From contig OY720633.1 in assembly GCA_963169105.1 (NCBI GenBank), positions 35,790,795 through 35,854,794 on the forward strand: a DNA stretch of 64,000 nucleotides, read 5' to 3'. Origin of the DNA: Ceriagrion tenellum (Eukaryota > Arthropoda > Insecta > Odonata > Coenagrionidae). The notes beneath the pieces were generated by a model. That model saw only the letters and a list, made by a program, of their open reading frames with translations, made no database searches and had not been told where the DNA came from. Position 1 is the stretch's first letter. The number at the start of each line of letters is the position of its first letter. Below are positions 25,131 through 39,100 of this stretch, piece after piece. The position numbers and the translations under genes are program-made.

Positions 25131-25960
25131 GGCGACGCTGTTCACGAAAGAATTTTTAACGAGGTGCCTTTTTCATTTTTTCGACTTAATGCAGGAAGGA
25201 AACTCGCGCCGCGCGCTCCTCCTTGGGAGAGAGAACCCCTAATGGGACGCCCCCTCGAGAACCCTGAATCCGTCGGAAACATCGATCGACCCCGTGTACC
25301 CTTGGCCCACATTTGCGGAGCAGCTGACTCTTGCATCAGCGACGGAGGGAGGGACGAACGGCTGGCAGTGTGACGGTCGCCAGGGTTTTCGACCTTCGCC
25401 ACGCCTTGGAAGCTTAACATTAGTCTCCCGAAAGGCAGGGTTCTCTTCTTCTGCGCCCGCCACGTCACGTTTCGACACCTGAAAATCACCACGCCGCCGA
25501 GGTCAGTTACGCAAGGCTCTCTCTCCCTTCGGCATGTCGTAAGAGCAGTTGCAGCTGTGGCTTATTCCAACGTGGCCAGACACCGGGGGGGGGGGGGGAG
25601 AGGGTGAGGTGGTGCTCGGAGAACGTGCTGCTGCCACTGCAGTCGCGCGGCGAAACCAGAAACCGCCAGCCTGCAAAAACCTTCCGGCTCTGCTGCGGCG
25701 GTGCATCCGCATCATCCCCCATTGTCGTCGGGCTTTTAACGACCGCCGGCGGGGCGTGCACGGGAATTTATGAAAGGGAGGGAAATGAAGCAATCCTCTT
25801 TTCTATTTTCCCGCGGAATACCCGAAGCGAGCAGAAACGCGGGACGGAGTGTGCAGAGGATTCATGGGTTTCGGGCGATATACTTTCTCATACGGTCGGA
25901 TCAATACGCGGTAGCGTACTGACGTCAATATGTTTTTCGGCACTGTGCCAAGTATGAGAA
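25131..25960. other. GC-rich block with a 14-G run
   Basis: An isolated GC-rich block with several overlapping frames on both strands and 14 consecutive G at 25585-25598. No frame resembles a known protein. It may be a promoter or first-exon region of an unseen gene, but neither splice signals nor a start could be argued. Confidence 0.35.
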
Positions 25961-27869
25961 TGTCACCCTAGAGCGATGAGGCGAGAACGTGAAGAACCGG
26001 GTGATTCGCTGATCGAAAACAGCCCCGCCTACCATGCTGACGATTGTCAATGGTGGCTTAGGAGATTTGCGCGTTAAATTTTTTATTTGGCAATATTCGC
26101 GAGACACCGAATTCTGAAAATGAAAATGGTAAAATACACGGTGCAGTCGTCGTGACACATCGCACGTTTTACGGCGCACAAGCGATTTTATTCCTAAATA
26201 TATGACAATTTTAGGGTCAAAAATACTTAAATATAATATTTTAAAATTTCATGCTCTTGCAATGAATCTAATACCATTTTTTTACCAATCAATGCAGTGA
26301 ATCAACATGAAAGTCATTTTTGCTTCTTCTTCATAAAAAGTTACTACACCATCTTTTTAATTAAATAAGCTGCATTAAAACTTAGAATTATTAATATTTA
26401 ATCGTCATAAAGACATGGCTGATACTAAAAGCTATGCATAAATTGGCAAAAGTGGGAGTTCATATATGGAATGGCAGAATACAAGTTAACAAGCATTAAT
26501 TTGTCTTCGTAATGGTAGATGCTTTGAAAAAATAAATTAGTATTAGACAACGATTCACAATGCTAAATAAATTCCAAATTTTCATAAAAATTTCACGATT
26601 CTACATGTTTACTATTTTAAAATATATTATACTACCAATTTTAACAAAATTCGTTGTTTCATAATGAAAAAAGTTAAATTACTCGAATGATAAATTCCCT
26701 TGCCAACTCATTGTCAGTGCATCACCCCAACCTCTAAGCTCATTACAGGTCATATATTCTAAGACACGATATAACGCGCAATTTCCGGGAATATTTTACG
26801 AATGACATTCATGAGACAATCCTGCTATAATACGGCGTAACACTCCTTGAATGTGACTCATACCTCACAAAACACAATTACGCCTCCAACGTTTTACCGT
26901 TCCGTTTATTTGAAAACTGCCGGAGGGATAATTTGCGGCTCCGCGCTGACATCCCATTTACGAGCGGCCGCAAAAATCAAAAAAGAAAAGCAAATTATCG
27001 AGGGAACACAAAACGTCAAAACCAAAGCTAAGCTCTTCTTAACCGACGCCATTGCAAAAAAAGAGAAATAAAAATGGGTGCTTTTGGTGTCTTTGTTTCT
27101 CTTACTCCGTCGAAAAAAATTACGTACGTTCCACTCGGCGCGAGCTGGAAATAGGGGTAGGATGGAGGAAGAGGGGAAGGGAGAGTTGTAGGCGCGAAAC
27201 GAGAAGAGAGTGTTGCGGGGAGGGAGCGCTAGGAAGCGGAGGTGGAGCAAGAAAAATATACGAATTCTCACGATGGAGATGAACGATGAAGAATGCGAGT
27301 GAGGGAAACAAGACAAAGCACGGGGGAGAAAGGAGAAAAAGGTACAGGCGATTGGATGCGCCTAGTTGGAGGGTTATGGTAGATGCGGACGATGCCTAGT
27401 TGGATCCAAAAAAAATTCTAAGATATTGCATTTGAGGTTGAAACAGCGTTAGCCTAGTGACTATAAATTTAAGCGAAGCTCCGCCATTGTCCAGGTCAAA
27501 TGCGATCAGAGGAGTTTCATATACCAATCGATTTTTCATATTGAATTTTATTTTCTTTCCATAAAATCAGTGTTAGGGGTTCCCAGAGAACATGGAAGGA
27601 TAATTACAAGTACGCAAAGATGATGATGCACGCGACAGTAACTTGGTTCTCCATTAAAACTGCGCAACGAAAGCATTTACTAAATCCTCTGATATATGTA
27701 CAACATTGCTATTTTCTACAAGGAGATAACTATAAGACTCGTGCGAGAATCATTGCGGAGTGCTTGAGGCAAAAAGAAATAAGTACAAACTTACAGTTAA
27801 CCTAAAGTACAAACCATCTGAGCAGACTGAAAAGAAATATGCATAAAATGTTATTTCATCTGGCCTATT
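25961..27869. other. Non-coding stretch
   Basis: AT-rich to about 26,850, then a mixed and partly purine-rich patch at 27,120-27,360. Nothing recognisable was seen. Confidence 0.55.
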
Positions 27870-28014
27870 CCGGTGAGCCTTAAACCCTGGCGATCCCGAA
27901 GAGCCTACGTTCAGGTTACTCAACAGCCAAAAAAACACCCCAGTGGGAATCCAACCCTCAAACCTGGGGATAGCAAGCGAGGTTTTCACCCCTTCGCCAA
28001 AGAGACCGGCCGAG
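27870..28014 (-). mobile_element. tRNA-derived SINE copy 1
   Basis: On the minus strand an RNA polymerase III A box (TGGCGAAGGGG, 27999-27989) is followed about 40 bases later by a B-box-like GGTTGGATTCC (27956-27946). The head GCCGGTCTCTTTGGCGAAGGGGT resembles the heads of the copies at 44.2 and 58.1 kb, which also place a GGTGGGG-type A box at the same distance from the B box. The cloverleaf is not intact, so this is a retroposon and not a working tRNA. The ends are approximate. Confidence 0.6.
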
Positions 28015-30146
28015 CAACTACTCTACAGCGAAATTCATCCACATAAAAATATATGAAACTTATATTTGTTAGCCATGCAGTCACTACGGTCGCGTGGGTT
28101 CAAAGTTAAATTTAGTCGCACTTTGGTTTCGAACAAATTACACTCATTCTAAACGAAGTTTTCAAATTGCGGTGATTCGCGGCAGCTGGTTAAATAGCAG
28201 AGGTTACAGGGATCAGGTTAGACTTGAAGGGAACGACCGAGGTTTGAGATGAGCAAAAAGGGTTGGGAAGAGTGGTTGGGAAGAGTCGTTGGGATGAGGC
28301 AGGGGTGAGCGAGGGTGGCTCGGAGGAGGTTTCGAGGAGAAGAAAGGAGAGAAGGGTGCCTAAGAGGAGGGTGTCGAGTGCGAGCCAAGAAGGGACGGGT
28401 TTGGCGGGTGGAGTCTTTTGATAGGCGGGAGAGGGGGAGGGGACGAAGGATGAAAAGAGCGGGAAAAAAAGTCGAGCACGGCGCGCGAAGCATTAAGCAG
28501 GAGCGCCGCTGCGTGACGGCGGTCCAAAATATCTCTCGGCGAAGATGCTCCCGGCACCATTATTGGTCCACTGCCCGCCCGCCGCCGAGTACTTCAATCT
28601 CCCCTGCGTGCCACGGGATCGGCGGGCGGCTGGCGGCGCCTTCGCGATTAAGCCTGGCTGCAAGATGAAGGACTGAATGCCCAAGCACCTCTTTAATGGT
28701 CAGCGGATGATGATAACAGCAACGGAACGAAAGACGAGCATTTCTTCTAGTATCTACTGCGCACGCAAGCTTCTCTCCACGGTTTTAATGAAGTAACACA
28801 GATATGCCAAGACCAAATATGAACAAGGACAAATTTCTCCAGCATATTCTGGAACGAAGCTTTCACATTTTCAATCAATAAAATGAAAGTGCTCACGAAG
28901 GATAAGTACTATGTATGAAATGTCTATGACCCATTGTCAATATGCTTTTATTATATATGCTAATATTCCATAAATTCTCTAAGTCCTTGTGAATGGTCGC
29001 TTTATGTAGAACAAAGCCCAATCACATGTAAAATGGAGGGACGATGATGATGACACCAATGGAATGCAAGATGCGCGAATCGTCTCTGAGCTAATTACAG
29101 TGCGCTCACAAGTTATTCTCCACCGCTTTGATAACAGTGATGTAGGGGCATCATGTAAAATGGATTATTAAAATAACTCGAATCTATTAATACTGAAAAG
29201 TAGCCTCCACCATAGGGACCCCAAATAAATTAAATGCTTTTAATAAATCAGCTCCATGGCTTAAATGTCTGTTATACCATGAAAATGCTCTATCACATAA
29301 AAGGTATCCCAAGTTAAATTCTTTTAGCAACTAAGCGATGTCATACTGTGGAAATAGAGCCGGTCATAAGATCCATAGCATATTTCTCAGTATTTTCAAA
29401 AATAACTGTTCTTCTTCCAACAGATTATCAAGAAATTTCCAACAAGCTTTCAATTTTTCATTCATATTAATCCTCGCAAGGTATATGCCGCAAATTTTCC
29501 GCGATGAAATCCCAGACTACCATTGAAATACTATTCGAGGAAAGCGAGAGATGTGCCATGGAAGTTGTCTTAATGTCCATAACTAAAAGCATTTTATCAT
29601 TTCAATTCTAATTTCATCCCAAAACCTTTTTTCCTCTTGCCCTGTTCGGTTAGCTATTGAAAGATGAATTTTTCAAAGTTAACGGATACCCCCTTTATCC
29701 CCTTCTCCAAGCAGCGAACCCTTCCCTCTTCCGGCCATTTAGAGCTCACCACCTCCCAACCCATTAATCTTAAGGCCTGCCCGATTCAAGGTTTCTGGTC
29801 GATACCACGGTAAGGGCCAGATTTTACTGATACGCCCTCGCATTTGCATACTCTTGCATGCAAGCCCACGAGTTGGGATGAACGGGGGTTAGAGATTATC
29901 CATGCGTTCCAATTAATAAGAATGTGCTTACTATTGTTCTGTTAGCGACTACCGCGGTAGCTCCACCAACATCACATCTAAGAGTGTTTTCCCACAATCG
30001 TGGATTATTTCCAGACACCCTCACAATTCCCTGCCCTGGTGATTGTAATGCCTGCTCGTGGCGTATGCAACGCGCCCACGGAGACTTCGGCCAAACGCTG
30101 GGTGACTAAAGTCCGATATTGGGCACATCTAGAAAATAAATACAAC

Positions 30147-30214
30147 CTTCAGAATAGACTTCGTGCCTATTTTTCCCTGCTTCAATCCCTGCTTCAGAAT
30201 AGACTTCGTGCCTA
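30147..30214 (+). repeat. Short direct duplication, 23-bp unit with period 45
   Basis: CTTCAGAATAGACTTCGTGC plus CTA occurs at 30147-30169 and again, identical, at 30192-30214. The spacer contains a further CCCTGCTTCA duplication. This looks like a recent local slippage or duplication event. Confidence 0.9.
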
Positions 30215-31018
30215 GTCTATCTCATAGAAAATGATCGACTACACTGGAGCCAAATCTCTATTATCTCTCGAAGCAAAAACATTCCAGCGATTCCAATATG
30301 ATATACGAGCAGTTACGTTTCGAAGATAATGAAAAAGACTGACAAATCATCACCAATGACTGCAGAAACAAGATAAAATACCTGGGTATTCCGAGTGTCC
30401 ATCTCATGAACAATATTGATTATGTTCGACACCATGTTCCCAGGAATGAAATAAATTGGGTGACAGGGTCACCCGCACGATGAAGTCTTTTCTATGTTGG
30501 AGAGCGGGAAATGTAGTCTCGGGCGAAGGGGGAACCTCCAAGAAGGCGGGAGATAAGAGACACGAAAGGTTTACAGAAGCGTGGCTTACGACACGGGGCA
30601 AAGAACGCCCAGATGTGTCGCGCAACAATGTTAGCAGCAGTCAATTACTTTGTATCTAGTTTTACAAAGAAGAGCTACGATATTCCTCGAAGAGCAAGTT
30701 CCATGGGGGATTGTATTTTACCGAGCCAAACGTTGGCAATACAAACGGATGGAGAAATGAGGAAAAAGATCTTCCTTCGTTGCAGTTCGACTTCCGCAAC
30801 CTACAGCGCCTTTCATAAAACCCCAACAATTCATTTATCTACGCCCTTTACATTTACGATTACAATCTTAACTGTGATCTCAGCCAACACAAGGCGAGTT
30901 ACTCGAAAAGTTATCCATAAACTTGAAGATGTGTTGTTCCATCTACAACAGGCTCACGGATCTGGGAATAGGAAATTCTAATTGTCCCGTCCACAAATAA
31001 CCAGTCATAACAATTGTT

Positions 31019-31056
31019 CAAATTCACTATATTATTGTATCAAATTCACTATACTA
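31019..31056 (+). repeat. Two-unit tandem repeat
   Basis: CAAATTCACTATATTATTGT is followed by a near-identical CAAATTCACTATACTACC unit, with a period of about 21. This is a simple local duplication. Confidence 0.7.
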
Positions 31057-33043
31057 CCAGTATAACCTCCTAATTCAAATAGTCCTTTCAGCATGAAAAC
31101 CAATTAAAGAGGAACACTTTTATGATTCTGGTCGAATTAGAAGGGAGAAAATGGACAATATTAATGCGATATTATGCACTGATTTCAACGCGTGGGGTTT
31201 TCGACATTGTATACGTAAGGGGCGTAAACTTTCGGAAGGAATTACCTGCAAAACGGCACATAATTAGCGTGATGGACGGCATACCGCCGCATAAAAGAGC
31301 ATCTAGCAATTCCGAAATGCTAATGCGGTATGTAGAGAAAACTCAAATTCAGATAAATTCATTTCGGAACGAAATCACTAATTTTTTTTTAGAACGGCGA
31401 TCACGGTGGACAATCCACGAAATGCAGGGGCATTTCTCGCACCAAGTCCCCGACGGCTATTAACCTCATCGAGTCACCACATGAACACACCGCGACGAAG
31501 TCAAAGTCCTCCACTGTGCGACAGCGGCACACCACTGGTATGCCGGCAAACCGGGGACTTCGGCAAGAGCGCCTGCCGCTGCACCTTCAGTCCTCGAGAC
31601 ACAACCCTTTCGACACTTGCCCACTAACCCCGACGCAGCACCCCGCACAAAATCCACCTCGACACACGAGTCACGAGGCAAAGTCCTTCTCGGCACCTCC
31701 AAAATGTTTTTAAGGGAACGAAGGCGACAACAGAGGGTGTCAAAACGGAACATTGAATGCGGATGTTTTAAGGGTTTTTGGGGATCACCCCTTGGTCCTT
31801 CCTACCTTGGTTTTTAACGATGTCTACGAGGAGATTATTAAGTCCTGCTTGCAGGCTCTGCTGATCAAGATGCTGTCGGCGAGGAGGCTTGGAAGGAAGT
31901 GGGGTGGTAAGGGTCTTTCGGTCATGAGCTTGGGGGCCTACCCCTCCGCCCCCTTGTTACCGTTCCCCTCCGCTCCCCACCGCCCCCCACCCCCTCTCGC
32001 GCGGATGGTCGCGGGAGTGGGGGACCGTGCCGGGAGTATCGCGTCATGGAGTTGAGGACCAATGGGAACGTTCACGGCTTGACTATCGTGGGGCCCGGTT
32101 GGATGCTTCAGGGCGCCGGCGTACCAAGGAGGGGGAGGATTAGGGGAGAGGGGGATTGAGGCGGGGGTGAATGGGGGACTACCGTCTCCCATGTACTTGT
32201 TAATACCAATGGTACGGACCCTTCCTCTTTCTCCCCTCCCCTTCTTGTTGTCCACCAGCAAGATATTCCATCCGCACCCGCGAGAGCAAGGCAAATACCG
32301 CCGCGGAAGACCGCCGGGTTTCCCGGCATGTCTTCAGCTCGGTGAGCGGGAAACGATCGACGACCGGTCGGGGCGACAACCGCCTCCTTGCGGAGTAGCC
32401 TTTGTACTTCGTCACGTATTTAAAATCTGAAGCTCAAATTTGAGAAATCTTTACCATGAACAATTATTTGACCAGGATTGAATCGGGAATATCCCGTTGC
32501 CGGTCAGGTGTATTAGCCACTTTTACTATGAATCGACCTTAATTCATGGCGATTTTCCTGAGATTCATGCAATTCGATTTTCTCAACTTCAACCTAAATG
32601 TAGCTTTGCAACATTTAGTGATTCAAATCAGTTCACATAAACGCTTCACCTGCGATTGGATTGATCGATAGAACTTCACCTACGATTCGATTTATCGGAG
32701 GTACATATTGAAGTAATATCTTTTACCCATTAGCAGGACTGCGTACAAAGATCACTTGTGTCGTTTTTGCAACAAATCATACTTTTAATTCAAGTCTGTG
32801 GTGCAGATTAGACGTCTCCAACGGGGGTTGGGGGGGGGGGTAAAGGCATTTGGATGAGGAAAGGTATTGTGATGGTAGCAGAAGGTAGAAGAGAAGCCGC
32901 CTGCGGCGTAAGCTTACTATTTATGTAAGACTGAGGTGATCTCGAATAGATACGTATACTATGTGAAGTTAAGAACTTTTATCGTACATGAAGTTTCCGA
33001 ATCTCTACAACAAATTTAGGATCGAAACACTGTTGAAAATTTT

Positions 33044-33104
33044 CCGCCACCGCCGGGTTACAAACCTATTCCATCCTCGAGGAGAGCCAGCACTCTAACC
33101 ACCG
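33044..33104 (-). mobile_element. tRNA-like SINE head, different family
   Basis: The minus strand reads TGGTTAGAGTGCTGG (A box region, 33101-33087), then GGTTTGTAACCC in the B-box position (33066-33055), about 35 bases apart. The 5' part looks like a tRNA with an NNGGTTAGAGTGC D-arm. The acceptor stem is not formed, so a functional tRNA is unlikely. Only the head is recognisable. Confidence 0.45.
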
Positions 33105-36100
33105 CCCAAATCTGATCCTCCGGTATCTAGCCATCGGTCGAGGAAACCCAAGTAGTGAGAATTAAAAGGGATTCCAAAAGTACGCCGTTAGGATGATGGG
33201 CATGTCCGTTAGCTCTACGCGAAAGTTCGTCATTATATTAGATTGAAGAGCGACAAGCCAATTCACACAGGCATTTGGTGAGCGCAGGTACTCCCCACAA
33301 ACGTCAGGTCGACGTCATCCCAAAATACGCCATTGTGAGAAAAAAATAGTACAAAACAAACTGTCTCGTCATCGAAGAATGGTTTTATCATGTCATCCTC
33401 AGGAAACCGGTTCCCTTCGAGACCATGTTTCAATGGGGATGATATTTTTTTTATTTTAGTCACTCCCCATACTCCCTGGTGCGCTACAACAGCAGACCTA
33501 CGTCTCTCACGTCTCACGTCTAATTTTTGGATAGTAATGTCCAACAGTAGAAGACGAAACCTTGCATAAATTCCAAGTTTTCTTCATCGCCAAAGACTCG
33601 AGAATCAAAATTTATAAAATAGATCAATTGAAAAAAGGCTCAAATTATGAATTTGCAATTTTATTAACCCGTAAACTAATTCAAATACATGCTAGAGAAA
33701 CGCCAACATCGCGTAAATAAATGGATCACGCTCTTAAGAATATTTAAACCCGGACGAAATGAACCAATGGGGAAGTTCATTAGATAGGAGGCGATAGTTG
33801 ATGGGGCTAAATGTTTCGACGTCGTCGAATTAGTAGTGAAAGCCTAAGTTTTTTGACAAAGACAAGACTTGGCAATTGGATCATGACATTCTTGAGATTA
33901 AACCGTGAAATTAAATTCTTTAGTGCACCGGCGTATGTTACCCCCCACTTTCAACACTTCTTCACACTCCATTGATCCAAGAATAATGATTTCTTTGAAG
34001 GAGTCCTTGAGATACAGAGAATAAAAGGTCTGAGGGCTCCACTTTCGAGCGAGACAAAAAAAATTTTTTTCAACCTAAAATTTTTTAAACTCTGTGTACA
34101 CGAAACATCTCGGGTTTCATCCAGTGGGAGTGATTGGCATGTGGGGGCCTCCACACGCCCCGACCATCGTGAGGTCCTCGTCCTCGGGGAAGGAAGGGAA
34201 GCCAAACGAAAAAAAAATATATCCGAAACAGGGCATGGGTCTCCTCTCAGTGGCGCGTCAAATCATCTACCCACAGCCAGCAACGATACGATATAGCGAT
34301 AGAGCTTACCGAAGTCCATACCAAGAAAAAATATCAATAAAAGTATAAGCATACATACGAAACATTGTCTTAATATCAAATTGACAAAACAGTACAAATA
34401 AACTCGAAGAATCGAGCATATTCGTAATCATGACCACAAAAAAACTATTCAAAATATTTATCAAATTCAAGGCGATTCTTTGAAAAGTATACGGGATCTT
34501 TTGAAATTTTAACTGAAATACTTTTATATAAAGGAAGGCTACATTTGTGTCTCAAAATAATATAACAACATTTTACAATCTTTTATAACATTCTATCGTC
34601 ACCTACAGCGAGTATGTGCGGAAAATTTTAGCATGTCACTGTCATTTTCGTTAGGCCACGATATATGTTTATAGCGAAGACTATAGGAAATGTGGCGGCA
34701 AATGAAGGCTTCGAGCAGGAACAGAGGGAAGAGGTGATAGCAAGAAACCAAGCAAATCCTCATCACGATTCAAGCGACGCGGCGGAAAACATAAGCATTT
34801 CCCCAATAAAAGACAAAGCAATGAACTCGAGGTGAAAGGTCGACATTTGCGAAGTAATTTATTAGATGGGAGTAAGCTAGACACACTAACAAGCTGTGTC
34901 GACTCCGCTATTCGAGATAACATCTAAACAGACCAATATGACAGTTATTTTACGAACTACTTAATTACCTCACCTAGTTAATTTAGACAGCATTTTGGAG
35001 GCTATTTATATCCGTTTTAGGTTCCTCAAAAAAATATCAGCAAAAATAATACTAATTCCACCGAGCTAAAAGTTAGGTACTAAGAGACACGTCGATCCGC
35101 ATTCAAGACGGTTTTCGATCGCGAAATGACGTCATCCAACTAAAAAAATTAAGACAAACTCAACACATTTTCTAACAGTTAGCAAAATGACCTAGGAGAT
35201 GATCCATAAATTGTATATTTTTTATGTGACAACATGGAAAATATCAAGCCTAGCTAATTCTAAGTGTACTAACTAGCTTTCCGCTTAGCCAGTACAGCGA
35301 AGGAAGGAAGATGCTGGAAGGATGGAAAAATTTAGTAATATATTTTTATTAATTCCAGACATACGCAGCTATTCCCTTCAATTTTTTCCGTGTGTTAAGA
35401 CTCAATCACGACGAAATTTTTCCTTTTAATCAATCATATACAGCTCAATAATACCCTTTATTAATAATCTCTATGACTGACTTTCGGTTTCAATGACGAT
35501 TACATGTCTGGAAAATGATTTGTTTTCTTCTTCCACATTCAGTCATGCTACTAGTACATGTTTTGATTCATCACATTAACTCACAATGATAACTGAATAA
35601 CCAATCTCGTATAACAACCAACATTGTTCATGCTTTAACTCCTTACGTTATTATAAACATTCTGTTCTCCGTAGCTCCTTTTCTTTTATTGGCCAAGGAC
35701 TGTTTCATTGCTACGATGTAAAAAACTGACCATGCAGAATTAAAAGCTAAGAAAAGATATCCACCAAATATCCCAAACTGACCGTCCGAAGCATGTAAAA
35801 TCTTTTACAGGCACTATAAAATGATGGAATTTCTCAAGACTTGAACCTCGGTGCGCAGTGCTTGATCGCCCAACTGTTTAGAGAGTCTTTGTTTACCTAA
35901 TGCACTATATCACCATATCCCAGAGAGCACAATAGAAAATTCTCTAAGAAATTCTCAGTATTTCTTAATGCTAAAAAAATGATTGCACGAATGGATTAGT
36001 TCCGTTTCCGCTTCAACGACTTTCATACTCAGGAACCTAACGCCTTGCCTCAACTCGGGAGCTATGAAGGTCCTATTCAGTCTTTTTTCAATCCTTGTGA

Positions 36101-39100
36101 CTCAAATAAGCGTCAATGGTAGGAAGATTAAGTCATTATTTTCCAACCATAAAGTGATCGTAACCAGTCCAAGGATTCTGCACTAGAGTTCTTAGCAGCT
36201 GCTAAGTTTTATCAGTAACGACAGACAACAATCCAGGCGTATCCACAGTGCTATAGATATTAATCCATAATGATTCTCCTGTAGAGCAAAATTTCATTCA
36301 TTAATAGAGTAATTCAGACATTTTGTTTTTGAAGCTAACATTATGTGGTAAAAACTATTTCTACCATCTATCTACTTATACCTATACCGTGCAGCAGAAT
36401 TTCTCTCGTGATCACGTAAGTTTCGTCACGAATTTTATCAATAGGGGAGTATAACTCACCTAAGACAAAATTATCCTCCAAAAATAGACATTTCTTTTGC
36501 ATGGGCTTCAAGATTGTGTAAAATTTATTCCCTTTTTCAATCAAATAAAACTTCATTCAGACGGAAATATGACATGCTCCCCGTTTGTCACATTTAAATT
36601 CTCTTTCTACCAGGTGCTCTACTACTATACACACTTCTACACACTGTGCCATTAATGATGTCAACATTGGTATAATACTAACTTGCACGCGCTTTTTATT
36701 GACAAAGTTTATTGTTCGAGGTAATTAAATGTAAATTATAAGGTATATGATACAGGAAAGCTTTATTTTCATACAATTCATATCATCCAATAAGCTAGAT
36801 GCATTAATTGTGTCACGCTATCTGTGTCGGGGAGTTAATTCTTCTTTTGAACATATTAGATCACAAACGTCTTATTTTCTCAATGGAAACGAATGTTACG
36901 GGCCAATTTAATCGATATAAAGCAATGGAAATAATTTTTCACGAAATTTATAATCTTAAGAAAATCATTCCGATACCTCCGCGACGCAGTTACAGCAAGC
37001 GACTGTGGCGCAAAGGCGTGCATCAAGTCTGAGCATTAGGAAACAACCGCTAATTCTAATGGCGGAGACTACCCGTACATCGCTTAGCATGTGGGCTACA
37101 CATGCCAGCTCCTTAATTGCATCATGACTTTACTCCCTTTTGACCAGATATCATAGAGACCTTTTTTTACATTCCATTCACTCAACAATACAGGCAATCC
37201 ACAATATGAATTAGTTCTCCTATCAACTCTCCTCAACAAATTAACACGCCGTGTGGACTGAATGCAATTGCAATAAAACATGTACGGGCAGCGACTCATG
37301 GGCTAAAGTAAGCGATGGATTGGCAAGGTTTGCATTGAATTATAAGCACCAAAAGTTTGAAATCGATGACTCGGTTCTTAGTGATGGCGAAGAAAACCTC
37401 ATTTTCTGACTAGAGTGCCTAAACGCATTCTCATTAAAACTCGATTCACGTATATTTTGTCTCCGACGCAGGCGGATATCGATGTAGGCATTGACACATG
37501 TATGTGAAATATTTAGGCCTCGTCATCAGCTTTACACTGAGTGGAATGCTAAATTTAAACAACGAAATACCTTGGCATTACACTATGACATTCAGGTGTA
37601 TGGCTGTATGAAGTATTGATTATAATAATGCAAAGAACAACATTATAGAAATTCAAAAATAATCAAAACTCGGTTTTTCTTGACTTATAGATTCTCTCTA
37701 CTTCCTTATTTCCCTCATCTTACCCGTATTTTATTTCCAAACTCACTTCCTGAGGTACGTAAGACCTTCTGTTCAAAAGTCAATCCCCCATTATGACGAG
37801 GAAAGATAAAAGGCTCATAAGAAAAAGATGTTTTTTGTAGGTCGTGTAGATATTAACTCCCGAGTATGATGCAAAAGATGAGTTTTTTGCCATTAACTGA
37901 TTCTATTCACTTATCACAGCCATAATCAAGATGTATATAGTTCATTACAGTATTCTCACCCGAAGATTGCTCATAATTTGAATTTTATGCGTTTGAGTAA
38001 TCCAAAGTTGCTTCCAGAAATTAAAACCCTCTATATAGGTGCTTATTGGAGTTATTTATGCATTGCACAGGCTTAAGAGTATCTCCACCAACCTCTAGCG
38101 TAGTGAATAGCTCGTAACACCTTTGGACGAGATAAGTAATTAATATTGACTTACCTTATCGGTAAAGCCATGATCCACAAAAATACGCATTCCACGGACG
38201 CAAAGATAGGCAGCTACGCACGAACAGTATTTTTCGCTGGCTCATTTCCGAATCTTATCTGGGAAATAACATGAGAAACAGTCGCTGCATACGGTATTAC
38301 CGCTTAGAAGGAAGCGCGGGATTTAGGGAATCCACCCCATTTCGCGTTTCCTCTCTCCCATTCTGTCGTTATAAGTCGACCTATCGGGAATCACGTCACG
38401 CCCACACTGAATCTATACCGGTTGGGATTGAGGATTACAGTGCCACTAGGGAGAAACAAGAATCCAAAGAAATAAGGAGGGGGATGGCTGTTCAAAGAGA
38501 TTTCGCCGGAGATGGTTTTCATTCGTTCGGGGAATCTGATTTTATTTTGCTCCACTCTCCCTATCTAAAAACTTAGCATGTTGGTACTAAACAATATGTA
38601 AAAATTGTAAGATGGAAGTATTTAAAGAGTCCCATTGTATTTCAAACCACGTGTATCTACGAGCCTAGACAGTGAATTGGGTGCATTTAAATTCTTTTAC
38701 CGGCTTTAGAAACATAAGTTATGCATGGATCTTAAACATGATAATTATTAGCCAAAAGAGAGCCTCCCGTTCTTGTAGAAGGTGTTCGGGTATTGTTCAG
38801 CTAAAAGACTCCATCAGACAAAACCAGCCATATTAACGTGAAGTCACATCCACAGATGTTAATTGAATCTCAAAAATTTAACATTTTCACGAATGGAACG
38901 AGATTTTTGGAAACAGGAGATATTCATCAAGTCAGTGACAAGGGAGTCAAGTAATATGACTAAGGAGAGGCATTCACGAGTATTGAAAATGTTTATCAAG
39001 GGAGCTGTTGAAAGACAGTTAAGGGATATATGCAGAAAAGAGAGTTAAACGATTTGTTTCCTCAGCTCTAGCAATTTCCTTTATCAGCCTAAAAATTTCC

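Larger units (their letters stand above)
28015..33043. other. Non-coding stretch with two GC-rich blocks
   Basis: GC-rich blocks lie at 28,200-28,680 and 31,460-32,420, with AT-rich DNA between them. Small duplications are listed separately. Frames such as 30613-30981 and 31122-31463 (plus) match no family I know. A G-run (32830-32840) lies near the end. Confidence 0.45.

Noticed and set aside
35840..35900. tRNA-like B box (GGTTCAAGTCT) on the minus strand
   Set aside because: No convincing A box at the right distance and no cloverleaf; too weak to call a SINE.
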